DNA of 8,765 bases. Origin: an uncultured Collinsella sp. Lineage in GTDB: Bacteria; Actinomycetota; Coriobacteriia; Coriobacteriales; Coriobacteriaceae. Positions within the stretch are counted from its first letter, which is position 1, and every line of letters starts with the position of its first letter. The notes under the pieces were generated by a model that was not told the DNA's origin, did no database searches, and saw only the letters and a list, made by a program, of their open reading frames with translations. Of this stretch, positions 1-6,184 are shown piece by piece. The translations under genes were made by a program, and so were the position numbers. The stretch covers positions 1 to 8,765 of the forward strand of contig CABSNH010000063.1 in NCBI GenBank assembly GCA_902478985.1, in the 5' to 3' direction.

Positions 1-986
1 TACAGCGCGAAGTCGCCGCCGACGAGCGTGGAGACGGGCTCCTCGTGGTAAACGGCGGAGATGGCCTGAGCGAACTCCTCGGCGACCGAGATGGTCTTGA
101 TCTTGCCGCCCACCTCGACGGGGATGGCGTCGGTGACGACGCACTCGACGATGGGGGCATCGTTCAGGCGCTCGATAGCCGGGCCCGAGAAGATGCCGTG
201 GGTGGCGCACACGTAAATGTCGCCGGCGCCCATGGCCTTGAGCTCCTTGACGTTGGCGCACAGGGTGCCAGCGGTGTCGATCATGTCGTCGTTGATGATG
301 CAGGTCTTGCCCTTGATGTCACCGATGATGCCCATGACCTCGGCGGCGTTGTGGCGCGGACGACCCTTGTGGGCGATGGCCAGGTCGCAGCCGAGCATGT
401 CGGACAGCTTCTTAGCGGCCTTGGCACGACCCACGTCGGGGGAGACGACAACCAGGTTGTCGGTGTCGAAGTGCATGTCGTTGTAGTACTGGCCAAACAG
501 CGGCAGTGCGGACAGGTGGTTAACCGGGATGTCGAAGAAGCCCTGGATCTGACCCTGGTGCAGGTCGAGGGTGATGATGCGGTCGACGCCAGCGCGCTCG
601 AGCAGGTTGGCGACGAGGCGGGCAGTGATGGGCTCGCGCGGGCCGGCCTTGCGGTCCTGGCGGGCATAGCCGTAGTGGGTGATAACGGCGGTGATGGAGC
701 GGGCGGATGCGCGCTTGGCAGCGTCGGTGGCGATGAGCAGCTCCATGAGCATGTCGTTGACGTTGCCGCCGGCCACGGACTGAATCAGGAAGACGTCGGC
801 GCCGCGGACGGTCTCGTCGTAGCGGGCGTAAATCTCACCGTTGGCGAACTGCTTTAGCGTAAGGCCCGAAAGCTCGACCCCAAGGTACTCAGCGATCTTC
901 TGAGCGAGGGGACGGTTGGAGGAACCGGAATACACGCGGATGGACTTGCGCATATTCTCCGACTTCTCGGGATCATTAATCGGCAT
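1..986 (-). CDS. prs: Ribose-phosphate pyrophosphokinase (PRPP synthase), 3' edge cut by or exactly at window start
   Basis: Makes PRPP from ribose 5-phosphate and ATP in the cytosol, feeding purine, pyrimidine, NAD, His and Trp synthesis. The 328 readable residues cover the whole class I family length (about 315-320). Visible motifs: ARQDRK (108-113), the DLHQGQIQGFF block (141-151) with the conserved His143, VVSPDVGRAKAA (180-191), and the PRPP-binding loop DDMIDTAGT (233-241). The flexible-loop motif, usually K-R-R-P, reads K-G-R-P at 207-210. The last two visible bases are TA (minus strand), so a stop codon may straddle the window edge; this cannot be confirmed. Start ATG at 986 is supported by AAGGAG at 999-994, 7 nt upstream. 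An internal Met12 lies closer to the usual family start but has no such site. Codons are strongly biased to C-ending forms and AAG, suggesting high expression. It lies 192 nt downstream of glmU on the same strand. Confidence 0.97.
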   Translation of the reverse strand, partial: MPINDPEKSENMRKSIRVYSGSSNRPLAQKIAEYLGVELSGLTLKQFANGEIYARYDETVRGADVFLIQSVAGGNVNDMLMELLIATDAAKRASARSITAVITHYGYARQDRKAGPREPITARLVANLLERAGVDRIITLDLHQGQIQGFFDIPVNHLSALPLFGQYYNDMHFDTDNLVVVSPDVGRAKAAKKLSDMLGCDLAIAHKGRPRHNAAEVMGIIGDIKGKTCIINDDMIDTAGTLCANVKELKAMGAGDIYVCATHGIFSGPAIERLNDAPIVECVVTDAIPVEVGGKIKTISVAEEFAQAISAVYHEEPVSTLVGGDFAL

Positions 987-1032
987 TACCCTTCTCCTTT
1001 ATACATCGAATGCCATATAGATGCCTTGTTGC

Positions 1033-1038
1033 ATTGTA
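1033..1038 (-). promoter_or_regulatory. Candidate -10 box for prs
   Basis: On the minus strand TACAAT (5 of 6 to TATAAT) lies in the glmU-prs spacer, about 46 nt upstream of the prs start codon. I find no convincing -35 hexamer at 16-19 nt. The -35 region instead holds a small inverted repeat, TTATC at 1070-1066 and GATAA at 1058-1054, which could be an activator or repressor site. This call is tentative. Confidence 0.3.
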
Positions 1039-1129
1039 ACCGCGCGACGGGGTTTATCGAGTCTTGATAACGTCTTTACCGTCAACGGACACGAACCGAC
1101 CACTCATCCGGTCGTGCAGGTCACAATAG

Positions 1130-1163
1130 AAAAAGGAGCCGTCCCCATGGAACAGCTCCTTTT
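1130..1163 (-). terminator. Intrinsic terminator downstream of glmU
   Basis: Arms AAAAGGAGC (1131-1139) and GCTCCTTTT (1155-1163) are perfectly complementary. The 15-nt loop can add a short TCC/GGA pairing. Read on the minus strand, the stem starts 15 nt after the glmU stop and ends in a run of five T (1134-1130), as in a Rho-independent terminator. The A/T-symmetric ends would let it work in both directions, but no gene arrives from the left on the plus strand. It probably stops or thins glmU transcription before prs. Confidence 0.75.
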
Positions 1164-1178
1164 GTGCTTGGTAAAACG

Positions 1179-2591
1179 TTATACCTCGTCATCCTCGTGC
1201 AGACGGCGGCGATAATCGGCGGCCCAGCCCTCAATATTTACCTGACGGGCGCGGCCCAGACCGAGTGCGTCGGCCGGGACCGGCTCGGTGATGACGGAGC
1301 CGGCGGCCACGAGCGCACCGTCGCCAATCTGGGCGGGCGCGACCATCATGGTGTCGGAACCGATGAAGGCATCCTTGCCGATGACGGTCTTGTGCTTGTG
1401 GACACCGTCGTAGTTGCAGGTGATGGAGCCCGCGCCCACGTTGACGCCGGCGCCCATGGTGGTGTCGCCGATGTAGGACAGGTGCGGAACCTTGGAGCCC
1501 TCGCCGATCGTGGACTTCTTGATCTCCACGTGCGTGCCGGCCTTGGAGCCGTCGAGCATGTGGGTGCCCGGGCGCAGGTAGGCGCGCGGGCCGCAGTCGA
1601 CGCCGTTCTCGATGACGGCCTCGATGGCGATGGTCTCATCGATGATGCAGCCGCTGCCGACGGTGGTGTCGGTGAGGCGACTGTTGGGGCCGAGCTGGCA
1701 CTCCTCGCCCACGGTGACGTGGCCGATCAGATGCGTCTGCGGCCACACGACGGTGTCGCGGCCGATGGTGGCATCGGGGCCGATCCAGGCCTGCGTGGGG
1801 TCGATGAAGGTAACGCCCTCGGCCATCCAGTGCTCGTTGATGCGGTCGCGCGCGATGGCGGTGAGCTGCGCGAGCTGGATGCGGCTGTTGACGCCCAGGC
1901 CGTCGCGGTAGTCATCGCAGTGGAAGATGGAGACTGCCTGGCCGTGGCTTTTGAGGATCTCGAGCATGTCGGGCAGATAGTACTCGGATTGCGCGTTGTC
2001 GTTGCCGATCTCGTCGATGTGGGCGGCGAGCTGCGCGCCGTCGAAGGCGTAGCAGCCGGCGTTGCACTCGAGCAGCGTGGCGGCCTGCTCGGGCGTGCAG
2101 TCCTTCTGCTCGATGATGCGCTCAATCTGGCCGTCGGCACCCAGCTTGATGCGGCCGTAGCCGAAGGGGTCGGGCGGGGTCATGGTCATGACGGTGCAGG
2201 CGAGCTCGCCGGTAGCGACGGTCTGCGCGAACTTGGCGACGGTGTCGGCGGTGATGAGCGGCAGGTCGCCGTTGAGCACGACGACCGGACCCTCGGCGAT
2301 GCCGCAGGCCTCGAGCGCGACCTTGACGGCATGGCCGGTGCCCAGGCGCTCGGTCTGCTCGACGCACTCGACCTTGGTGGCGCTGTTGGCGTAGGCGCCA
2401 TCGATGAGGGCGCGCATCTCGTCGGCGTGGCTGCCGATGACGACCACGACGCGGCTGCAGCCGGCCTTGATGGTGGCGTCGACGATCCACTGGACCATGG
2501 GCTTGCCCAGGATCTTGTGCGAAACCTTGCAGTGGTTCGACTTCATGCGGGTGCCCTCGCCGGCGGCGAGGATAATTGCGGTTGCGTCCAT
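1179..2591 (-). CDS. glmU: Bifunctional UDP-N-acetylglucosamine pyrophosphorylase / glucosamine-1-phosphate N-acetyltransferase
   Basis: Makes UDP-GlcNAc, the amino-sugar precursor of peptidoglycan, in two steps: acetylation of glucosamine 1-phosphate from acetyl-CoA, then uridylyl transfer from UTP. The 470 residues match the family (about 455-470). The N-terminal nucleotidyltransferase shows LAAGEGTRM (8-16), LGTGHA (83-88), NGDLPL (107-112, metal-binding Asp109) and GVNSR (233-237, second metal ligand Asn235). The C-terminal left-handed beta-helix shows hexapeptide repeats from about residue 266, YLRPGT (338-343), EIKKS (356-360), HLSYIGD (370-376, with the catalytic His at 370), and NVGAGSITCNYDG (384-396). 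The start at 2591 gives the canonical M-x-A-x-I-I-L-A-A-G N-terminus and has AGGAGA at 2601-2596. The frame stays open upstream to 2846, but that part is antisense to ecfT and unlike GlmU. Divergent from ecfT; followed by a terminator and prs. Confidence 0.98.
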   Translation of the reverse strand: MDATAIILAAGEGTRMKSNHCKVSHKILGKPMVQWIVDATIKAGCSRVVVVIGSHADEMRALIDGAYANSATKVECVEQTERLGTGHAVKVALEACGIAEGPVVVLNGDLPLITADTVAKFAQTVATGELACTVMTMTPPDPFGYGRIKLGADGQIERIIEQKDCTPEQAATLLECNAGCYAFDGAQLAAHIDEIGNDNAQSEYYLPDMLEILKSHGQAVSIFHCDDYRDGLGVNSRIQLAQLTAIARDRINEHWMAEGVTFIDPTQAWIGPDATIGRDTVVWPQTHLIGHVTVGEECQLGPNSRLTDTTVGSGCIIDETIAIEAVIENGVDCGPRAYLRPGTHMLDGSKAGTHVEIKKSTIGEGSKVPHLSYIGDTTMGAGVNVGAGSITCNYDGVHKHKTVIGKDAFIGSDTMMVAPAQIGDGALVAAGSVITEPVPADALGLGRARQVNIEGWAADYRRRLHEDDEV

Positions 2592-2614
2592 GTGATCTCC
2601 TGTTACGTTATAGA

Positions 2615-2641
2615 GACGTGTGTTTGGAAACGATACACGTC
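2615..2641. promoter_or_regulatory. Nested palindrome in the glmU/ecfT divergent spacer, possible operator
   Basis: Outer arms GACGTGT (2615-2621) and ACACGTC (2635-2641) are a perfect 7-bp inverted repeat. The 13-nt centre contains a second one, GTTT-GG-AAAC (2622-2631). It overlaps the candidate ecfT -35 and spacer and lies in the probable glmU leader, so it could bind a dimeric regulator or fold in glmU mRNA. No T-run follows, so it is not a terminator. The regulator is unknown. Confidence 0.4.
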
Positions 2642-2651
2642 GCAATATGAT
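2624..2651 (+). promoter_or_regulatory. Candidate promoter of the ECF operon
   Basis: TTGGAA (2624-2629, 4 of 6 to TTGACA) and TATGAT (2646-2651, 5 of 6 to TATAAT) are 16 nt apart. They would start transcription near 2658, about 30 nt before the ecfT GTG. The minus strand of the same stretch reads TATCAT (2652-2647), a possible overlapping divergent -10 for glmU. Confidence 0.35.
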
Positions 2652-2687
2652 ACCGCAGGCATATGATGAGCGCGTAACGATTGATGC

Positions 2688-3674
2688 GTGACGGCCGATG
2701 CCACTGCCGCCGACGTGGTGTTTGCGCTGGTTGTGTATGGCGGTGGCGCTGCGGCGTTGGCGTTTGAGCGAGGGATGGGGGTGCCCGTGGATATCATGCG
2801 AGAGGAATCGGGCAACGAACCTGTCGCGGCATTTTCGATGTCGCATCCGGCGGTGCCGGCCCTCTACATGGTGCTGACGTTGGGGCTCACCATGTTCTCG
2901 ATGCAGCCGGTGCTGATTGCGCTGTCGCTTGCGGGCGGGCTGGCGTACGGGCTTGCGACGCGCGGTGCTGCGCGCACGTTGGGGGCGCTTCGCTGGCAGC
3001 TGCCGGTGATTTTGATCATTGCGCTGGTCAACCCGCTGTTTAGTGCCTCGGGCTCGACGGAGCTGTTCCGTATTGGCATGCGTGCGGTGTATCTGGAGAG
3101 CATGGTATATGGCCTGTGCATGGGCGGGCTGTTTGTGGCGAGCGTGCTGTGGTTTGAGGCGGCGGCATCGATGCTTAGCTACGACAAGGTGCTTGCGCTT
3201 CTGGGTAACGCCGCGCCGGTGATCGCGCTCATGATCTCGATGTGCATGCGGCTTATTCCGCAGTTTTTGCGCCGCGGTCGTACGGTACTGGCGGTACAGG
3301 ATGCGATTGATGTGCCGGGGCGTGCGCCGGCTGACCCCGTGCGTTCGCGTTTGCGCGCATCGAGCGTGTTGATGGGCTGGGGCATGGAAGATTCGCTGGA
3401 GCGCGCGGACGCCATGCGCTCCCGTGGGTGGGGCGCCGCGACGCGTCGCACGACGTACGCGCGGTATCGGCTGGGGCGCGGCGATGTTGCCGCGCTGGTT
3501 GGACTTGTGCTGTTTGGTGTGGCCACGGCGGCAGTGGCATGGACCGCGACGATGCAGTATTCGTTTTACCCGCAGCTATCGGTGCCGGCGCCGTGGCCAG
3601 GCTATGTTGTATACGCGGCCTGGATGGCGCTGCCCTGTGTGCTGCACGCGATTGACGAGAAGAGGTTTGGCTGA
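2688..3674 (+). CDS. ecfT: ECF transporter transmembrane coupling component EcfT
   Basis: EcfT is the membrane scaffold that couples the two ATPases to the substrate-binding S component. The family region starts around SHPAVPALY (52-60), followed by hydrophobic segments at about 61-90, 103-118, 134-158, 172-190, 265-288 and 304-320. Family hallmarks are LVNPLF (113-118), a WFEAAASMLSYDK stretch (155-167), SMCMRLIPQF (184-193) and the coupling-helix motif AMRSRGW (242-248), a variant of the Ala-Arg-Gly signature. The first such motif, expected near 203-211, is degenerate (AVQDAIDVPGR). The start is uncertain. GTG 2688 is the most upstream in-frame start (TGA at 2682-2684) but has no Shine-Dalgarno sequence. 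ATGs at 2775, 2796 and 2838 are alternatives, also without good sites; 2838 gives 278 residues, nearest the usual length. Codon choice upstream of 2838 still looks coding. The stop overlaps the next start as TGATG. Confidence 0.92.
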   Translation: MTADATAADVVFALVVYGGGAAALAFERGMGVPVDIMREESGNEPVAAFSMSHPAVPALYMVLTLGLTMFSMQPVLIALSLAGGLAYGLATRGAARTLGALRWQLPVILIIALVNPLFSASGSTELFRIGMRAVYLESMVYGLCMGGLFVASVLWFEAAASMLSYDKVLALLGNAAPVIALMISMCMRLIPQFLRRGRTVLAVQDAIDVPGRAPADPVRSRLRASSVLMGWGMEDSLERADAMRSRGWGAATRRTTYARYRLGRGDVAALVGLVLFGVATAAVAWTATMQYSFYPQLSVPAPWPGYVVYAAWMALPCVLHAIDEKRFG

Positions 3675-5317
3675 TGGCTCGGTTGGACGGGAGTATGATG
3701 GCGGGCGCGGCGTGCGGCTCGGATGCGCCGGCGATTGAAGTGCGGGGTCTGCGCTTTGCCTACCCCGGGGCCGAGGTGCCAGTGTTCGAGGAGCTCGATT
3801 GGTGTGTTCCCCAAGGGGCGTTTGCGTTGCTCGTTGGCGGTACCGGGTCAGGCAAGTCGACGCTGCTCTCGCTGCTCAAGCCCGAGATTTCGCCGACGGG
3901 CGAATGCTCCGGCGAGCTGCGCGTGCTGGGCGAGAGCGTTGCCGACATGGATGTTCGGGCGTCCGCGGAGCGCGTGGGCTATGTGTTTCAGGACCCCGAG
4001 AACCAGATCGTGTGCGAAACCGTGTGGCACGAGATGGCGTTTGGCCTGGAAAACCTAGGCATGTCGCGCGACGAGATGCGCCGTCGCGTGGCCGAGACCA
4101 GCTATTTCTTCGGGTTGGAGGATTGGCTCCACCGCGATACCGATACGCTTTCGGGCGGACGCAAGCAGCTGCTGTCGCTGGCGGCCGTGCTGGCGCTGCG
4201 TCCGCGCGTGCTTCTGCTTGACGAGCCCACGTCCCAACTGGATCCCGTTGCCGAGAAGAGTTTTCTGCATGCGCTGTTCCGCGTGAACCGCGAACTGGGC
4301 TGCACGGTTGTCGTGGCAACGCATCAACCGCGGCCGATGCTAGAGTATGCGACGTGTGCGTACCGGATTGAGGGCGGACGCGTGTGCGAGGTGGCTGACA
4401 TTGCCTCCCTGGGGCACCGTGAAGAGCTGTTTTCTGGCGAGGTGCCAGGGTGGGTTGCCTCGTGGCGTGCAAAAAACGGAGTTTTCAGCAGCGCCAGTGG
4501 CCAGCTGGGCTCTTTGGACCCGCGCGCGGGCGCTCCGGGTGCAGAAAAAGGGTTGAAATCGGACAAATCGGGTGAATTTGAGGCGCAAATACTGCCGCAA
4601 GATGACTCGGGGGCGCCATCGCGCGCCGGTGGATGCCGAATTCTCCCAAAAATGCACGCTGGGTCGGCTACTACCCTGGCAGGGAGCTGGTTTCGCTACG
4701 ATCGAGCGTCCGGCTGGGTGCTGCGTGGACTCGATGCGGCGTTCTCGGCTGGCGCGGTGCATGCGGTTGTGGGCGGTAACGGCTGCGGGAAGTCGACAAT
4801 GCTTTCGGTGCTGGCCAAGACGGTCAAGTTGCAGCGTGGGCATATGGAGCGCGGGGCGGCCTCGGCGGCGCTGCTGCCTCAGAACCCCAAGGCGTTGCTG
4901 GTTGCCGAGACGGTGCGCGATGAGCTGATGGAATGGGCTTCGACCTGCGGATATGACGAGGCTGTGGCGCGGGAGCGCGCGGCGAGCCTGGGGCTGTCGG
5001 GCCTGGATGGGCGCCACCCGTACGATCTTTCGGGCGGACAGCGTCAACTGCTTGCATTGGCAAAACTGCTGCTGATTGGCCCCGAGCTGCTATTGCTCGA
5101 TGAGCCCACCAAGGGTTTAGACCTGGCCAGCCGCCGCATTATCGCTCGCGTCCTGCGTGATCATGCAAAGGCTGGCGGCACCGTCATCATGGCCACGCAC
5201 GATCTGGATTTTGCCGAGCAGGTTGCCGATGACATTGCCATGATGTTCGACGGTGAGATTGCCTGCATGGAGCCGCCGGTCGACTTTTTTTCCGACAACG
5301 TGTTTTATAGGGCGTGA
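3674..5317 (+). CDS. ecfA: Fused double ATP-binding component of an ECF transporter (EcfA-EcfA' tandem)
   Basis: This single 547-residue chain carries both nucleotide-binding domains that normally form an EcfA1/EcfA2 heterodimer, and powers uptake through EcfT. Domain 1 (about 20-245): Walker A GGTGSGKST (55-63), Q-loop FQDPENQ (105-111), signature LSGGRKQ (159-165), Walker B with LLLDEP (180-185), H-loop His217. Domain 2 (about 335-535): Walker A GGNGCGKST (367-375), Q-loop LPQNP (401-405), signature LSGGQRQ (452-458), LLLLDEP (472-478), H-loop His509. All catalytic motifs are intact in both halves, so both sites may hydrolyse ATP. The linker (about 250-333) is long, low-complexity and unlike ABC proteins; most of it is encoded by a 195-bp palindromic segment described separately. 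Start ATG 3674 overlaps the ecfT stop by one base and has AGAGG at 3661-3665. The stop is 4 nt before ecfS, indicating translational coupling. Confidence 0.96.
   Translation: MARLDGSMMAGAACGSDAPAIEVRGLRFAYPGAEVPVFEELDWCVPQGAFALLVGGTGSGKSTLLSLLKPEISPTGECSGELRVLGESVADMDVRASAERVGYVFQDPENQIVCETVWHEMAFGLENLGMSRDEMRRRVAETSYFFGLEDWLHRDTDTLSGGRKQLLSLAAVLALRPRVLLLDEPTSQLDPVAEKSFLHALFRVNRELGCTVVVATHQPRPMLEYATCAYRIEGGRVCEVADIASLGHREELFSGEVPGWVASWRAKNGVFSSASGQLGSLDPRAGAPGAEKGLKSDKSGEFEAQILPQDDSGAPSRAGGCRILPKMHAGSATTLAGSWFRYDRASGWVLRGLDAAFSAGAVHAVVGGNGCGKSTMLSVLAKTVKLQRGHMERGAASAALLPQNPKALLVAETVRDELMEWASTCGYDEAVARERAASLGLSGLDGRHPYDLSGGQRQLLALAKLLLIGPELLLLDEPTKGLDLASRRIIARVLRDHAKAGGTVIMATHDLDFAEQVADDIAMMFDGEIACMEPPVDFFSDNVFYRA
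4465..4659. repeat. 195-bp imperfect palindromic segment inside the ecfA linker, possible in-frame repeat insertion
   Basis: The ends are inverted repeats. GCGTGCA (4465-4471) matches TGCACGC (4653-4659) exactly. Extending inward without gaps, the outer 26 bases of the two ends agree at 17 positions, including GGAG, TTC and GCA blocks in register. The length is 195 bp, exactly 65 codons, so it adds about residues 265-329 without breaking the frame. The interior has A-runs and mixed composition unlike the flanks, and a 9-bp near-direct repeat (AAATCGG at 4556-4562 and 4565-4571, read as KSD-KSG). Removing it would leave about 482 residues, reasonable for two fused ABC domains. I see no clear target-site duplication. 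Whether it is multicopy cannot be judged from one window. Confidence 0.5.
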
Positions 5318-5321
5318 TGGG

Positions 5322-6035
5322 ATGACGGATTATCGCGGCTTGCGCCTACTTGCAAAACTGGAGATTCCGCTGTTGTTGGCGGTGCCGGTGGTAATGGCCG
5401 CAGCATTGCTGGCGGGCATTGAGCAGGCGGCGCTTGCCATGCTTGTCGTGGTGGCGCTGGTGCTTGCGCTGTTCTTCGCGGGCTACGAGGCGTCGCGGCC
5501 GGGCCTGCGCCAGATTATGCCCACGCTGGTGCTGGCGGCGCTGGCCGCGGCGGGGCGCATCTTGTTTGGCCCCATTCCCGACTTTAAACCCGTGAGCGCC
5601 ATCGCCATTATCGCCGGGGCGACGCTCGGTCGTCGTAACGGCTTTATGGTTGGTGCGCTGGCGGCGCTGACCAGCAATTTCTTTTTTGGGCAGGGCATGT
5701 GGACGCCGTGGCAGATGTATGCCTGGGGTCTGGTTGGCTATGTTGGCGGCGTGCTGGCGCATGCGGGTGCGTTCGACCGCGCGGATGGAGCTGTGCGCAT
5801 GCCGGCGCTGATGGCGTACGGCTTTGCATCGGGCCTGCTCTACGGCGTTGTAATCAATGCCTACGACATCATCGGTTTTGTGCAGCCGCTCACGTGGGCG
5901 GGCGCCGTGGCGCGTCTTGCCACGGCGGTGCCGTTCGATATCACACACGGCCTCGCGACCTGCGTGTTCTTGGCCGCCCTGTACAAGCCCTGGTGTCGCC
6001 GTATCAACCGAGTCGTCGTGAAATACGGGCTGTAG
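5322..6035 (+). CDS. ecfS: ECF transporter substrate-binding S component, substrate unassigned
   Basis: A 237-residue, very hydrophobic protein that should capture the micronutrient and dock on EcfT. Hydrophobic segments lie at about 13-33, 36-54, 66-82, 90-104, 108-123, 132-148, 160-180 and 193-221; the number of true membrane helices is uncertain, since S components usually have six. Recognisable S-component stretches are GRILFGPIPDFKPVSAI (78-94), ATLGRRNGFMVGALAAL (100-116) and SNFFFGQGMWTPWQM (118-132). The pattern FKPV...SNFFFGQG.WTPWQM recalls the group once proposed for cobalamin-related uptake (CbrT-like), but this is from memory and weak. No riboswitch or cofactor gene nearby supports a substrate. 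Start ATG 5322 is 4 nt after the ecfA stop, and only a weak GATGGG precedes it, so translation probably depends on coupling. With ecfT and ecfA it forms a self-contained group I-style ECF operon. Last gene of the operon. Confidence 0.85.
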   Translation: MTDYRGLRLLAKLEIPLLLAVPVVMAAALLAGIEQAALAMLVVVALVLALFFAGYEASRPGLRQIMPTLVLAALAAAGRILFGPIPDFKPVSAIAIIAGATLGRRNGFMVGALAALTSNFFFGQGMWTPWQMYAWGLVGYVGGVLAHAGAFDRADGAVRMPALMAYGFASGLLYGVVINAYDIIGFVQPLTWAGAVARLATAVPFDITHGLATCVFLAALYKPWCRRINRVVVKYGL

Positions 6036-6059
6036 GGCATTTCGCGTTCCCTCACGAAC

Positions 6060-6122
6060 TTGCGGTGGAATAGTTCTCGTTTTTGGCTGTTTGGGGCCGA
6101 AGCAGGAACTATTCCACCGCAA
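6060..6122. repeat. Perfect 17-bp inverted repeat between convergent ecfS and xth
   Basis: Arm TTGCGGTGGAATAGTTC (6060-6076) is exactly complementary to GAACTATTCCACCGCAA (6106-6122), separated by 29 nt. The spacer can extend the structure: TTTTGGC can pair with GCCGAAG using G-U wobbles. It lies 24 nt after the ecfS stop. No T-run follows on either strand, and the arms are only moderately GC-rich, so it does not look like an ordinary Rho-independent terminator. It resembles an intergenic palindromic repeat (REP- or MITE-like) or an mRNA 3'-end stabiliser. Confidence 0.7.
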
Positions 6123-6144
6123 CTTATAGGGGGAGAGGGGTCAC

Positions 6145-6177
6145 ATGATCCGTTTTCCTCCGTCCCCGGGGGATCAT
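6145..6177. repeat. Second inverted repeat near the 3' end of xth
   Basis: ATGATCC (6145-6151) pairs with GGATCAT (6171-6177) across 19 nt, and the spacer contains the 8-bp palindrome CCCCGGGG at 6164-6171, partly overlapping the right arm. Runs of G flank it (6129-6134 and 6179-6184). On the minus strand it begins 7 nt after the xth stop and could contribute to 3'-end formation, but the expected T-run is absent. Confidence 0.5.
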
Positions 6178-6184
6178 TGGGGGG

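Noticed and set aside
45..857. 270-codon plus-strand frame antisense to prs
   Set aside because: Same antisense artefact: repetitive Gly/Asp/Val composition and no ribosome binding site, while prs on the other strand is highly conserved and codon-biased.
2623..2640. CcpA-type (cre) or other LacI-family operator in TTTGGAAACGATACA
   Set aside because: The left half fits the consensus loosely but the right half lacks the required CA at the correct spacing, so only a generic palindrome is reported.
1164..2666. 500-codon open frame on the plus strand, antisense to glmU
   Set aside because: The product is Gly/Asp/Val/Ala-rich without any family pattern, and the opposite strand encodes a complete textbook GlmU. 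High GC in third codon positions creates such antisense frames.
2592..2687. Cobalamin or other vitamin riboswitch ahead of the ECF operon
   Set aside because: The spacer is only 96 nt and shows none of the conserved boxes or multi-stem architecture I would expect.
2592..2846. 85-residue N-terminal extension of GlmU up to an ATG at 2846
   Set aside because: It overlaps ecfT antisense, has no GlmU-like sequence, and the ATG at 2591 has a Shine-Dalgarno sequence and the canonical N-terminus.
4461..4663. Target-site duplication flanking the ecfA linker segment
   Set aside because: Only a two-base TG is shared at the borders, which is uninformative.
5253..5321. Upstream start for ecfS at 5253
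   Set aside because: This would overlap the end of ecfA by 65 nt and add a non-hydrophobic, unconserved stretch; ATG 5322, 4 nt after the ecfA stop, fits operon coupling.
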